The notes under the pieces are model-generated. The model was not told the origin of the DNA, did not search any database, and saw only the letters and a list, made by a program, of their open reading frames with translations. From assembly GCA_031261505.1 (NCBI GenBank), contig JAISJN010000008.1, forward strand, positions 310,001 through 374,000: a DNA stretch of 64,000 bases, read 5' to 3'. Position 1 is the first letter of the stretch. Every line of letters starts with the position of its first letter. The position numbers and the translations under genes are program-made. This stretch comes from Clostridioides sp. (GTDB lineage: Bacteria; Bacillota; Clostridia; Peptostreptococcales; Peptostreptococcaceae). This document shows positions 26,647 through 34,264 of this stretch, in pieces.

Positions 26647-27720
26647 ATGAAAGATTTAAGATTAAACGCTGCTTTAGAGCAAATGAAAAACGAAGGACTT
26701 ACACAGATGGTAGTAAGTGATCCTATCTCAGTATACTATCTAACAGGTGAAATGGTTCATCCAGGGGAGAGACTTCTTGCATTATACATAAATGTAAACG
26801 GTAACCACAAACTATTCATAAGTGAATTGTTCCCAATACACAATGACCTAGGAGTAGAAATCGTTTACTTTACTGACAACGAAAATCCAGTTGAATATAT
26901 AGCAAACGTTGCTGAAAAAAATGCACCTATGGGAATAGATAAGAACTGGCCAGCTAGATTCTTAATAAGCTTAATGGATTTAAACGGTGGAAGCAAATTC
27001 CAAATATGCAATGTCATAGACAACTTAAGAACTATAAAAGATGAAGAAGAAAAAGACGCTATGAGACTTGCTTCTAAATTAAACGACGAAGCTATGGGCA
27101 AACTTATAGACAGCATAAAAGGTGATGAAACTGAAATACAACTAGCAAACAGACTTGCTAAAATATACGAAGAACAAGGTACTCAAGGATTTTCATTCGA
27201 CCCAATCATAGTATTCGGTGCAAATGCAGCTGATCCACACGGTGAACCAGGAAACAACGTAGCAAAAGTTGGAGATACTGTTATAATAGATATCGGTTGT
27301 CTTAAAGATAACTACTGCTCTGACATGACTAGAACAGTATTCTTAAAAGAACCTTCTACAAAAGGTAAAGAAGTATACGAAATAGTTGCTGAAGCAAACA
27401 GAAGAGCTGAAGCTATAATCAAACCAGGCGTTAAATTCAGTGAAATAGACGCTGCTGCTCGTGATTTTATAACTGAAAAAGGTTATGGAAAATACTTCAC
27501 ACACAGAACTGGACACTCTATAGGACTTGACGTTCATGACCTAGGTGACGTTTCTGGAATCAACAACAACCCTGTTCAACCAGGTATGATATTCTCTATC
27601 GAACCAGGTATCTACCTTCCAGGAGAACTTGGAGTTAGAATAGAAGACTTAGTACTTGTTACTGAAGACGGTTGCGAAATATTAAACAGCTATTCTAAAG
27701 ATATAATAACTGTAGGCTAA
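26647..27720 (+). CDS. pepQ: M24B-family Xaa-Pro aminopeptidase/dipeptidase
   Basis: Cytoplasmic metallopeptidase cleaving next to proline, useful in peptide and amino-acid fermentation. The 357-residue product has a creatinase-like N-terminal domain and a pita-bread catalytic domain with the metal ligands Asp/Asp in VIIDIGCLKDNYCSDMTRT, His in HRTGHSIGLDVHD, and Glu in SIEPGIYLP and RIEDLVLV. ATG at 26647 is chosen (GGAGGT seven bases ahead); an in-frame ATG 15 bases upstream lies before the Shine-Dalgarno. Codon use is strikingly uniform (CCA, GGT/GGA, AAC, ATA, GAA), unlike most neighbours, and suggests high expression. It is a single-gene unit with a strong terminator. Confidence 0.92.
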   Translation: MKDLRLNAALEQMKNEGLTQMVVSDPISVYYLTGEMVHPGERLLALYINVNGNHKLFISELFPIHNDLGVEIVYFTDNENPVEYIANVAEKNAPMGIDKNWPARFLISLMDLNGGSKFQICNVIDNLRTIKDEEEKDAMRLASKLNDEAMGKLIDSIKGDETEIQLANRLAKIYEEQGTQGFSFDPIIVFGANAADPHGEPGNNVAKVGDTVIIDIGCLKDNYCSDMTRTVFLKEPSTKGKEVYEIVAEANRRAEAIIKPGVKFSEIDAAARDFITEKGYGKYFTHRTGHSIGLDVHDLGDVSGINNNPVQPGMIFSIEPGIYLPGELGVRIEDLVLVTEDGCEILNSYSKDIITVG

Positions 27721-27756
27721 TATCGATATTGTCTCGCGATTCTTGCGCGATTTAAT

Positions 27757-27827
27757 ACGAGGACCACGTATAAATTCTCTTGAGTGCTTAGATGCATTTT
27801 AGGATAAGTATACGTCGGTCCTCGTTT
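27757..27827 (+). terminator. Terminator of pepQ
   Basis: CGAGGACC plus ACGTATA (27758-27772) pairs with TATACGT and GGTCCTCG (27808-27824), with a single bulged C, and is followed by TTTTTG. The loop is about 35 bases. Confidence 0.85.
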
Positions 27828-27985
27828 TTGTTATCAGCGTTAAGATACCACTTCTAGTTTAGCTAATATCCCTAAGGGTATAAATATAATAGTTCTAATA
27901 AATACCTATATGCGTATACTACATATATTGAAGTACAAGTGTTCTAAGGTTATCATTAGAAAATTTACCAAAAAGGAGATAGCAA

Positions 27986-29017
27986 ATGAAACTATATACA
28001 CCATTAAAGATAAAAGATTTAGAACTAAAAAATAGAATTGTCATGCCACCTATGTGCATGTACTCTTCCGAAGACGGGTTTGCTAATAAATGGCATCAAA
28101 TCCACTACTCGACTCGTGCAATCGGTGGGGTTGGACTTATTATAGTAGAATCGACTGGAGTTTCTCCTGAGGGCAGAATAAGTGATAAAGACCTAGGCCT
28201 TTGGGATGATAATCAGGTGGACAAGCTCAAAAAAATAGTGAAGAAAGTCCATGCCTTCGGTGGAAAGATTGCAGTCCAATTGAACCACGCCGGTAGAAAA
28301 TGTGAAGTCAAGGAACTTGAGATAGAAGCGCCAAGCCCTATTCTCTACAGCGATGACTACTCTGTTCCAAAAGAGATGAGTCTATCTGACATCAAAGAGA
28401 CTGTATCCGAATTCAAATCAGCATCAAGGAGAGCTTTGGCGGCTGGATTTGACATGATTGAAATCCACGCAGCTCATGGATATTTAATAAGTGAATTCCT
28501 CTCACCTATAACAAATAAGAGAACTGACGAATACGGAGGAGATTATAAAAATAGATCAAGATTGTTAAAAGAGGTAATTAAAGCTGTAAGCGAGGTTTGG
28601 CCTGCTACAAAACCTCTCTGCTTGAGAGTTACAGCTGATGATTACGCAGAAGGCGGTAATGGACCTTCCGACTTAGCTGAAATAATAAACTACGTCAAGG
28701 ACTTTGGAAACGGAGTGGACTTAGTTGATGTCAGCACAGGTGGAGTGCTCCCTACCGCACCTAAAGATTTCCCGGGATATCAACTTCCACACGCTGAAAT
28801 TATAAGAAAAGAAACTGGTCTTCCAGTAATTGGAGGTGGACTTATAACCACTGCCGCTCAAGCTGACAATGCAATCGAAGACGCTCAGGCAGACCTTGTT
28901 TACATGGGTAGAGAACTTCTTAGAAATCCTTACTTCCCTCTTATTTCTGCCAAAGGACTAGGATACGATATTGAATGGCCAGAACAGTATCTAAGGGCGA
29001 AACCACGTATGAAATAA
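27986..29017 (+). CDS. namA: Old-yellow-enzyme family NADPH dehydrogenase (YqjM/NamA type)
   Basis: FMN enzyme that reduces activated C=C bonds of enals, enones and nitro compounds. The 343-residue TIM-barrel protein has MPPMCMYSSEDG (Cys24 and Tyr26 equivalents of the YqjM flavin-site residues), HAAHGYLISEFLSPITNKRTDEYGG with the substrate-binding histidine pair, QLNHAGRK and the phosphate site GGGLITTAAQADNAI...VYMGRELLRNPYF. Length fits the short YqjM class, without the Fe-S and second flavin domains of 2-enoate reductases. AAAGGAG stands 8 bases before the ATG. A single-gene unit converging on the hcp-associated ferredoxin gene. Physiological substrate unknown. Confidence 0.92.
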   Translation: MKLYTPLKIKDLELKNRIVMPPMCMYSSEDGFANKWHQIHYSTRAIGGVGLIIVESTGVSPEGRISDKDLGLWDDNQVDKLKKIVKKVHAFGGKIAVQLNHAGRKCEVKELEIEAPSPILYSDDYSVPKEMSLSDIKETVSEFKSASRRALAAGFDMIEIHAAHGYLISEFLSPITNKRTDEYGGDYKNRSRLLKEVIKAVSEVWPATKPLCLRVTADDYAEGGNGPSDLAEIINYVKDFGNGVDLVDVSTGGVLPTAPKDFPGYQLPHAEIIRKETGLPVIGGGLITTAAQADNAIEDAQADLVYMGRELLRNPYFPLISAKGLGYDIEWPEQYLRAKPRMK

Positions 29018-29094
29018 GTGGGGCTATCACAAATAAAAATATGAAATCGACTAAGTCAAATTTTATTTGTAACTAACTAGTTTTCAGACTAATA

Positions 29095-29135
29095 AATAAA
29101 GCGTCTAATCGGACAAGTCCGACCAGACGCTTTAT
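29095..29135. terminator. Bidirectional terminator between namA and the ferredoxin gene
   Basis: ATAAAGCGTCT pairs with AGACGCTTTAT across 29095-29135, with an inner TCGGAC/GTCCGA stem. It is placed between convergent stop codons and U-rich on both sides. Confidence 0.9.
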
Positions 29136-29140
29136 TGTAT

Positions 29141-29746
29141 TTAATAGTTTATTATCTCACCGTTGATACCTACAGTCACAATTTCTACAGGCAATTCCTT
29201 ACCACTTTCGTTTACCGCCTTTACCACTGCATTTGCAAGCTTACTGCAACAAGGTACTTCCATACGTGTCACTACGACCTTCTTGACTGCGTTTGACCTT
29301 AGTATATCCGCTAATTTTTCTGAGTAATCTACATCGTCAAGCTTTGGACAACCTACAACCACTGCCCTACCATTCATGAATTTATCGTGGAAATCTGCAT
29401 AGGCATAGGCTGAACAATCAGATGCTACTAGGAGTTCGCTACCATCGAAGTAATCTGCAGTAGTCGGAACCAGTTTAATCTGTATAGGCCATTGATTTAA
29501 CTGCGATTTCGCTCTCATGTTCATCTCTACAGCTTCTCTGTCGTATTCAAGTGCTTCTCTTTCTACAAAATGTATGGCGTCCATCGGGCAGACAGGTAGA
29601 CAATCTCCAAGTCCATCGCAGTAGTCGTCTCTTAAAAGCACTGCCTTTCCATTTTCTATACCTATCGCATTTTCATGGCAGGCTTTTGAGCACAATCCAC
29701 ATCCGTTGCATTTTTCATCGTCTATTGTAATTATTTTTCTTATCAT
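29141..29746 (-). CDS. 4Fe-4S ferredoxin-type protein associated with hybrid cluster protein
   Basis: The 201-residue protein has an N-terminal bacterial ferredoxin domain with KCNGCGLCSKACHENAIGIENG (CxxCxxCxxxC) and a second, irregular cysteine set CDGLGDCLPVCPMDAI, followed by a domain of about 120 residues with Cys pairs (VASDCSAYAYADF, VVGCPKLDD, VPCCSKLANAV). The C-terminal domain is unfamiliar to me beyond its cysteine content. It lies 133 bases after hcp on the same strand and probably feeds electrons to Hcp; this is inference. ATG at 29746 (MIRKIITIDDEKC) is preferred; an in-frame ATG 24 bases upstream is possible and neither has a strong ribosome site. Confidence 0.82.
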   Translation of the reverse strand: MIRKIITIDDEKCNGCGLCSKACHENAIGIENGKAVLLRDDYCDGLGDCLPVCPMDAIHFVEREALEYDREAVEMNMRAKSQLNQWPIQIKLVPTTADYFDGSELLVASDCSAYAYADFHDKFMNGRAVVVGCPKLDDVDYSEKLADILRSNAVKKVVVTRMEVPCCSKLANAVVKAVNESGKELPVEIVTVGINGEIINY

Positions 29747-29804
29747 ATGACTTCTTGCCCTCTCTTTCATCAGATACTTAAATTGTGATTCAGCGATTTC
29801 AACG

Positions 29805-29900
29805 AACTACAGTTCTATTTTTAATTCTAACTATAATTCTATCTTTAATCTTAACTACAGTTCTGTCTTCAATCCTAACTATAGTTCTATCTTTGTGGCG
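29805..29900 (-). repeat. Four 24-bp tandem repeats overlapping the 3' end of hcp
   Basis: Units start at 29805, 29829, 29853 and 29877, each beginning AACTAYARTTCTRT on the plus strand. The fourth unit contains the last six codons and stop of hcp, so the array looks like repeated duplication of the gene's end into the hcp-ferredoxin gap. Confidence 0.85.
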
Positions 29901-31486
29901 ATTCCGAAGTTCTCAACCAATAAATTCACTACATCCTCTGAGAGAAATGCTGGAAGAGTTGGTCCTAGATGTATATTTTTAACTCCTAGGCTTAAAAGTG
30001 CCAATAAGACTATTACCGCCTTTTGTTCATACCAAGCTATATTGTAGACTATTGGAAGATCGTTTATATCGTCTAGTCCAAATGCTTCCTGGAGTTTCAT
30101 CGCTATCACTGCAAGTGAGTAGCAATCATTACACTGACCAGCATCTAACACCCTAGGTATTCCAGCTATTTCTCCGAGGTCTAATTTATTATATCTGTAC
30201 TTTGCACAACCTGCTGTTAATATGACTGAATCCTCTGGAAGAGATTTTGCAAAATCTGTGTAATATTCTCTATCCTCATGTCTTCCATCGCAACCAGCCA
30301 TTACCACAAATTGCTTAATCGCTCCAGATTTAACTGCAGCTACCACAGCATCTGCTAATTCTATTACCTGGTTGTGTGCAAATCCTCCAGTTATACTTCC
30401 CTCTTCTATTTGTTTAGGTGGCATAGATTTCTTTGCCTGTTCTATTATTTCGCTGAAATCCTTCATTCCGTCCGCATCTTCCTCTATGTGTTTAACACCC
30501 GAATAAGAAACTACACCTGTTGTATATATTCTGTCCTTATACGTATCCTTAGGTGGCACTATGCAGTTTGTAGTCATTAGTATAGGACCATTGAAAGATT
30601 CAAACTCTGACTGCTGTTTCCACCAAGCATTTCCGTAGTTTCCTACAAAGTTATCGTAGCTTTTAAATGCTGGATAGTAATGTCCTGGAAGCATTTCTGA
30701 ATGTGTGTATACGTCCACCCCTGTGCCATTTGTCTGCTCTAATAGCATTTCTAAATCTTTGAGGTCGTGTCCAGAGATGAGTATTCCTGGTTTATCTGAA
30801 ACTCCTATATTGACTTCGGTTATTTCTGGATTTCCGTAGGTCTCAGTATTAGCCTTATCTAACAGACTCATACAGTCTACTCCGAATTTCCCTGTTTCTA
30901 GAGTTAGGGCTACTAACTCATCTAGAGTGAGGTTATCATCTAATGTAGACGCCAATGCCCTTTGTATAAATTCGTCCACTTCTCGATTTGTATAGCAAAG
31001 CACATTTGCGTGAGAAAGATAAGCAGCTAATCCCTTTACACCGTAAGTTATCAATTCCCTTACGCTCCTTACATTTTCATCAGCCGTAGACAATACTCCG
31101 ATTTCACATTTAGCTACATTCCAACTTTCTCTATCTAGCTCATTGTAAGTAGCTGGTTTTGAAAGTAGATCTTTATTTGATAATTTCTTCAATAATTCTT
31201 CCTTACATCTTATGGTCTCTTCAATTCTATCTGAGACTGAGTCCTCATTGAAATTCACATTTGTCACAGTTGTAAATAGATTTTCAGTTATTAGATGGTC
31301 AACTTCTTCATCTATTTCTACACCTTGAACTCTAAGCGCTGTAGTCACCTGAGACAATCCCTTAGTCAGCCAAATCAGTAGATCTTGTAAATTTGCGACT
31401 GATGCGCTCTTACCGCAAGCTCCACCCTTTGTACATCCTGTGTTTCCCATAGCTTCTTGACATTGATAACAAAACATTTCACTCAT
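29879..31486 (-). CDS. hcp: Hybrid cluster protein (hydroxylamine reductase / NO-responsive)
   Basis: Hcp carries a 4Fe-4S and a 4Fe-2O-2S hybrid cluster and is linked to hydroxylamine and nitric oxide reduction in anaerobes. The 535-residue protein has the N-terminal cysteines Cys6, Cys9, Cys18 and Cys24 ([23 protein letters not shown]) and the hybrid-cluster ligands in the family motifs [47 protein letters not shown] and [15 protein letters not shown] at 31486 follows GGAGG. Upstream at 31657-31688 is a large palindrome suited to the Crp-type regulator encoded next door, about 41 bases before the inferred transcript start, so it is probably activated under nitrosative stress. Confidence 0.96.
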   Translation of the reverse strand: MSEMFCYQCQEAMGNTGCTKGGACGKSASVANLQDLLIWLTKGLSQVTTALRVQGVEIDEEVDHLITENLFTTVTNVNFNEDSVSDRIEETIRCKEELLKKLSNKDLLSKPATYNELDRESWNVAKCEIGVLSTADENVRSVRELITYGVKGLAAYLSHANVLCYTNREVDEFIQRALASTLDDNLTLDELVALTLETGKFGVDCMSLLDKANTETYGNPEITEVNIGVSDKPGILISGHDLKDLEMLLEQTNGTGVDVYTHSEMLPGHYYPAFKSYDNFVGNYGNAWWKQQSEFESFNGPILMTTNCIVPPKDTYKDRIYTTGVVSYSGVKHIEEDADGMKDFSEIIEQAKKSMPPKQIEEGSITGGFAHNQVIELADAVVAAVKSGAIKQFVVMAGCDGRHEDREYYTDFAKSLPEDSVILTAGCAKYRYNKLDLGEIAGIPRVLDAGQCNDCYSLAVIAMKLQEAFGLDDINDLPIVYNIAWYEQKAVIVLLALLSLGVKNIHLGPTLPAFLSEDVVNLLVENFGIATKIEL

Positions 31487-31531
31487 AATATAATCCTCCG
31501 ATATTTTTATTTAAATATTTTTCTACCTACA

Positions 31532-31589
31532 CTAAAATGAGAATTACGCCATCACCTGTAGAGGTATTTGACATCTATCTCAAGTTATA
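31532..31589 (+). repeat. Dispersed intergenic hairpin element, 3' half
   Basis: CTAAAATGAGAATTACGCC, then CACCTGTAGAGGT, then GACATCTATCTCAAGTTATA: the second-stem half of the element. It lies inside the inferred 5' leader of hcp, antisense to the transcript. Confidence 0.65.
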
Positions 31590-31637
31590 TACTTTAGAAT
31601 TTCATCTTGATATGTAATCCTTTTTGTTCATATTTAA

Positions 31638-31643
31638 ATTATA
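31638..31643 (-). promoter_or_regulatory. Inferred -10 box of the hcp promoter
   Basis: TATAAT on the minus strand. A start about seven bases beyond it (near 31631) puts the centre of the upstream palindrome at about -41.5. The operator overlaps the place of a -35 box, as at class II activator-dependent promoters. Confidence 0.7.
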
Positions 31644-31656
31644 TCTTGGATTAAAA

Positions 31657-31688
31657 AAAATATCTGTAACATATGTTACAGATATTTT
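31657..31688 (-). promoter_or_regulatory. 32-bp perfect palindrome: Crp/Fnr-type operator of hcp and likely terminator of the regulator gene
   Basis: The half-site AAAATATCTGTAACAT is followed by its exact complement. The core TGTAACATATGTTACA fits Crp/Fnr-family sites and resembles the GTAAC-N4-GTTAC pattern I recall for clostridial HcpR. On the minus strand the right arm runs into eight T residues, and the palindrome begins 19 bases after the regulator's stop codon, so the transcript would also form a terminator. One sequence appears to do both jobs. Confidence 0.8.
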
Positions 31689-31706
31689 ATCGATTGCTTA
31701 TTAAGA

Positions 31707-32372
31707 CTATAATAGTTCTTCCAATCCTTCTCTATCTAAAATTCTTATGGAGTTTTTTCTTAGATCTATTAACCCGTCTGCAGTCATGTTTCCGAGTTCC
31801 CTAGACAGAGACGGCCTTGTTGTACCTAGGAATGAGGCTAAGTCCTCCCTATTGAATTCTATAGAAATATCGCTGTATCCGTCAAACTTTTGAATTAGAA
31901 AGTTCGCCAGTTTTTGGCGCAAGGTATAGCTGTTTAATATCATAGTTTTTTGATTTAAGTAATACGCCTTCTGCGCGAGTATGGATATCATATTATAACT
32001 CAACTTTCGCTGTAGATCGATATCTATTCCCACATCCTTGAATAATTTCTTGTCTATGGATAGTACCTCGCTGTCCGAGGTGGCTACACAGGTGTAGTCG
32101 TATAATTTATCATCTAAGTATGCGTATACCTCTGCAAAGACAGTCCCATTTTCAATAAAGTCGTTTACTATCATCTGTTTTCCATTAAGATCCGTCTTTT
32201 CTATTCTAACCGATCCTTTTATAAGTACGTAGACATATTTTGGAATCTCACCTCTAGTGAATATTTTTTCTCCCTTTTGGAATTTACTCAGTTTTGAAAA
32301 TTCATCGTTTAAGGCCCTCTCAATCTCTGCCTTAGATAAATCTCTAAAAAGAATACAATTTTCTAATTGCAT
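31707..32372 (-). CDS. Crp/Fnr-family transcriptional regulator, probable regulator of hcp (HcpR-like)
   Basis: The 221-residue protein has a cyclic-nucleotide-type effector domain (about residues 15-130, with QKGEKIFTRGEIPKYVYVLIKGSVRIEK and GTVFAEVYAYLDD) and a C-terminal winged HTH whose recognition helix lies in REDLASFLGTTRPSLSRELGNM. Cysteines (Cys6, Cys97) are too few for an Fnr-type 4Fe-4S cluster. It lies directly upstream of hcp, with a Crp-type palindrome in between at the activating distance, so it is probably the hcp activator. A heme or other NO-sensing cofactor, as in HcpR proteins, cannot be seen from the sequence. GGTGA precedes the ATG. Confidence 0.87.
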   Translation of the reverse strand: MQLENCILFRDLSKAEIERALNDEFSKLSKFQKGEKIFTRGEIPKYVYVLIKGSVRIEKTDLNGKQMIVNDFIENGTVFAEVYAYLDDKLYDYTCVATSDSEVLSIDKKLFKDVGIDIDLQRKLSYNMISILAQKAYYLNQKTMILNSYTLRQKLANFLIQKFDGYSDISIEFNREDLASFLGTTRPSLSRELGNMTADGLIDLRKNSIRILDREGLEELL

Positions 32373-32427
32373 ATAATCACCTCAATGTCTATGTACCCCA
32401 TAGTGGAGATTTTTAAATACTTAAATG

Positions 32428-33294
32428 CTACCATCCACCAGAAGAGCCTCCGCCTCCAGACGAACCTCCTCCAAAGCCTCCAAAGCCACCTCCAGATGAG
32501 CCGCCTGAGCCAAATCCGCCTCCTGTTCCCCAGAAAACATCTGTACTCCTTCGTCTTCTTCGGCCGCCTGGACCTCTAGGTCCTTTTCTATTTCCTATGA
32601 TGATTACTATGATGATGATTATTACTACTACTGCCGTTGCAATATAATCAGATTCATCGTACTCATCCGCATATTCATCGTATTCGTCCAGATATTCATC
32701 TACATCTATATCAAGGCTCTTATCGAGTTTGACATTGTACTCATCCGCTATATAGTCGGCGAATACGCTGTAGCTATTTAATATTCCCTCCGAGTAATTT
32801 TCATCTACAAAGGCTGGCTTGGCAATGCTCGTCATAACCCTATTCGAAAGGGCATCTGGAATAGCACCCTCAAGCCCTCTTCCAACTTCAACCCTCCATT
32901 TTCTGTCCTGGATCGCAACTAATATCAAAAGCCCGTTGTCCTTGTCCTTTTGACCGATTCCCCACTCTCTAAACAACTTATTCGCGTAGTCCTCTATTTC
33001 CATATTCGAGTCCTCTAGTGAATCTACTGTAACAACCGTCGCCTGAGCTCCAGTCTTGTCCTCGAGCTCCTTACCTATAGATATAATCTTATCCCTGTCA
33101 TTTTTAGAAAATGTAGATGAGTAGTCGTTTACGTACTTATACTCTGTTGGTTCAGGAAAATTTGATTTTTTCGCCGCCATCAAACTCAGTGGCGAAACGA
33201 ATATCATAATGGCTACGAGCGCTACACAGATCTTTACAACTCTATCCTTAATTGCCTTCGTACTGGCAAATCTATCCCTCAATCTATCAAACAT
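32428..33294 (-). CDS. TPM-domain membrane protein (YgcG family)
   Basis: The 288-residue protein has an N-terminal membrane segment or signal anchor (about 20-40), an extracytoplasmic TPM domain (about 48-180: KYVNDYSSTFSKNDRDKI...LFREWGIGQKDKDNGLLILVAIQDRKWRVEVGRGLEG), a very acidic stretch (DEYLDEYDEYADEYDESDY) and a second membrane helix (ATAVVVIIIIIVIII). A basic patch and a Gly/Ser-rich tail ending GGGGSSGGW follow. TPM proteins are found with LemA and are linked to membrane or photosystem quality control; the bacterial role is poorly defined. It follows lemA with a 2-base gap. Confidence 0.88.
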   Translation of the reverse strand: MFDRLRDRFASTKAIKDRVVKICVALVAIMIFVSPLSLMAAKKSNFPEPTEYKYVNDYSSTFSKNDRDKIISIGKELEDKTGAQATVVTVDSLEDSNMEIEDYANKLFREWGIGQKDKDNGLLILVAIQDRKWRVEVGRGLEGAIPDALSNRVMTSIAKPAFVDENYSEGILNSYSVFADYIADEYNVKLDKSLDIDVDEYLDEYDEYADEYDESDYIATAVVVIIIIIVIIIGNRKGPRGPGGRRRRRSTDVFWGTGGGFGSGGSSGGGFGGFGGGSSGGGGSSGGW

Positions 33295-33296
33295 AA

Positions 33297-33866
33297 TTAA
33301 TTACCAAAGTCGACCTTAGGCACTTCGTCTGCACCTGGACCCGCTTTATATAAATCTCTTTCTTTAAATCCGAACATCGACGCGAAAATATTTGTAGGGA
33401 ATTTCAATATCTTAGTGTTAAACTCTGTCACTGCAGCGTTGTAATCCTGTCTAGCTATCGCTATCCTGTTTTCACTTCCTTCAAGCTGTACTGATAAATC
33501 TTGGAAGTTCTTGTTTGACTTAAGGTCTGGGTATTTTTCGACTACAACCAAAAGTCTAGAAAGTGCTCCAGACAATTCTGTGTCCGCAGATGCCTGCTCC
33601 TTTACATTTCCAGCACCGGCTAGTTTCGCTCTAGCATTTGCTATATCTGTGAATATAGATTTCTCCTGAGTCGCATACCCCTTTACCGTGCTTACTAGGT
33701 TTGGAATCAAATCCATCCTTCTCTGAAGAAGTGTATCTATATTTGCCTGTGCCTTGTTCACATTCTGATTCATACCTGTAAGCTTGTTGTAGCTTCCAGC
33801 TATTCCACCGCCTATTATCAATACAACTACCAATACTCCTATTAAAATTTTAGTTCCGTTTTTCAT
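33297..33866 (-). CDS. lemA: LemA family protein
   Basis: The 189-residue protein has one N-terminal membrane helix (TKILIGVLVVVLIIGGGIAGSYN) and a helical LemA domain with NVNKAQANIDTLLQRRMDLIPNLVSTVKGYATQE, the family hallmark, then LKSNKNFQDLSVQLEGSENRIAIARQDYNAAV and FPTNIFASMFGF near the end. Function is unsettled; it is a surface-exposed, membrane-anchored helical bundle usually paired with a TPM protein, as here (2-base gap). ATG at 33866 follows AAGGAGGG; an open frame upstream (to 33956) runs into repeat sequence and is rejected as start. Confidence 0.93.
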   Translation of the reverse strand: MKNGTKILIGVLVVVLIIGGGIAGSYNKLTGMNQNVNKAQANIDTLLQRRMDLIPNLVSTVKGYATQEKSIFTDIANARAKLAGAGNVKEQASADTELSGALSRLLVVVEKYPDLKSNKNFQDLSVQLEGSENRIAIARQDYNAAVTEFNTKILKFPTNIFASMFGFKERDLYKAGPGADEVPKVDFGN

Positions 33867-33898
33867 ATTTCCCTCCTTAAATATAATACAGTTATTTG

Positions 33899-34038
33899 CT
33901 AAATGTTGATTCAGCGATTTAATTGTGATATGCAATTCCACTAAATGTTGATTCAATGCTTTTAGTTGGAGATTTGACTCCAGCTGAAATGAGATTTATG
34001 CCTGCGACCTGTAGATGTCTGGGACATTTATCTCAAGC
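33899..34038 (+). repeat. Dispersed intergenic hairpin element, complete copy with duplicated 5' end
   Basis: A partial copy (CTAAATGTTGATTCAGCGA, from 33899) is followed by a full copy from 33941: CTAAATGTTGATTCAATGC, hairpin AGTTGGAG...CTCCAGCT, GAAATGAGATTTATGCC, and GGGACATTTATCTCAAGC. It lies between the divergent lemA and oppA-like genes, outside the oppA promoter. Confidence 0.8.
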
Positions 34039-34124
34039 TATAGTATATGCAAGTTTAATTGTCTTTATTAAAATCGCTCACATCTATATTATACAGAAAA
34101 TACAATTGTAATAAAGTAACAATA

Positions 34125-34153
34125 TTGACACGTTGTAGACAAAATATTAAAAT
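34125..34153 (+). promoter_or_regulatory. Promoter of the oppA-like gene
   Basis: A consensus TTGACA (34125-34130), a 17-base spacer and TAAAAT (34148-34153) stand about 110 bases upstream of the start codon. This is the best sigma-A-type promoter in the window. Confidence 0.75.
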
Positions 34154-34264
34154 AATGCAACCGAATTCGTGGAAAATGGTTTACAAATTAACAAAACTTT
34201 ACTATACTTAGTGTACAAACGTTTCCAAGATAAATTGTGTTAATCTATAAAGGGAGGAACTACT

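Noticed and set aside
29785..29982. Small leucine/isoleucine-rich membrane peptide on the plus strand
   Set aside because: Its repetitive sequence is explained by the 24-bp tandem repeats and the antisense of hcp; no ribosome site.
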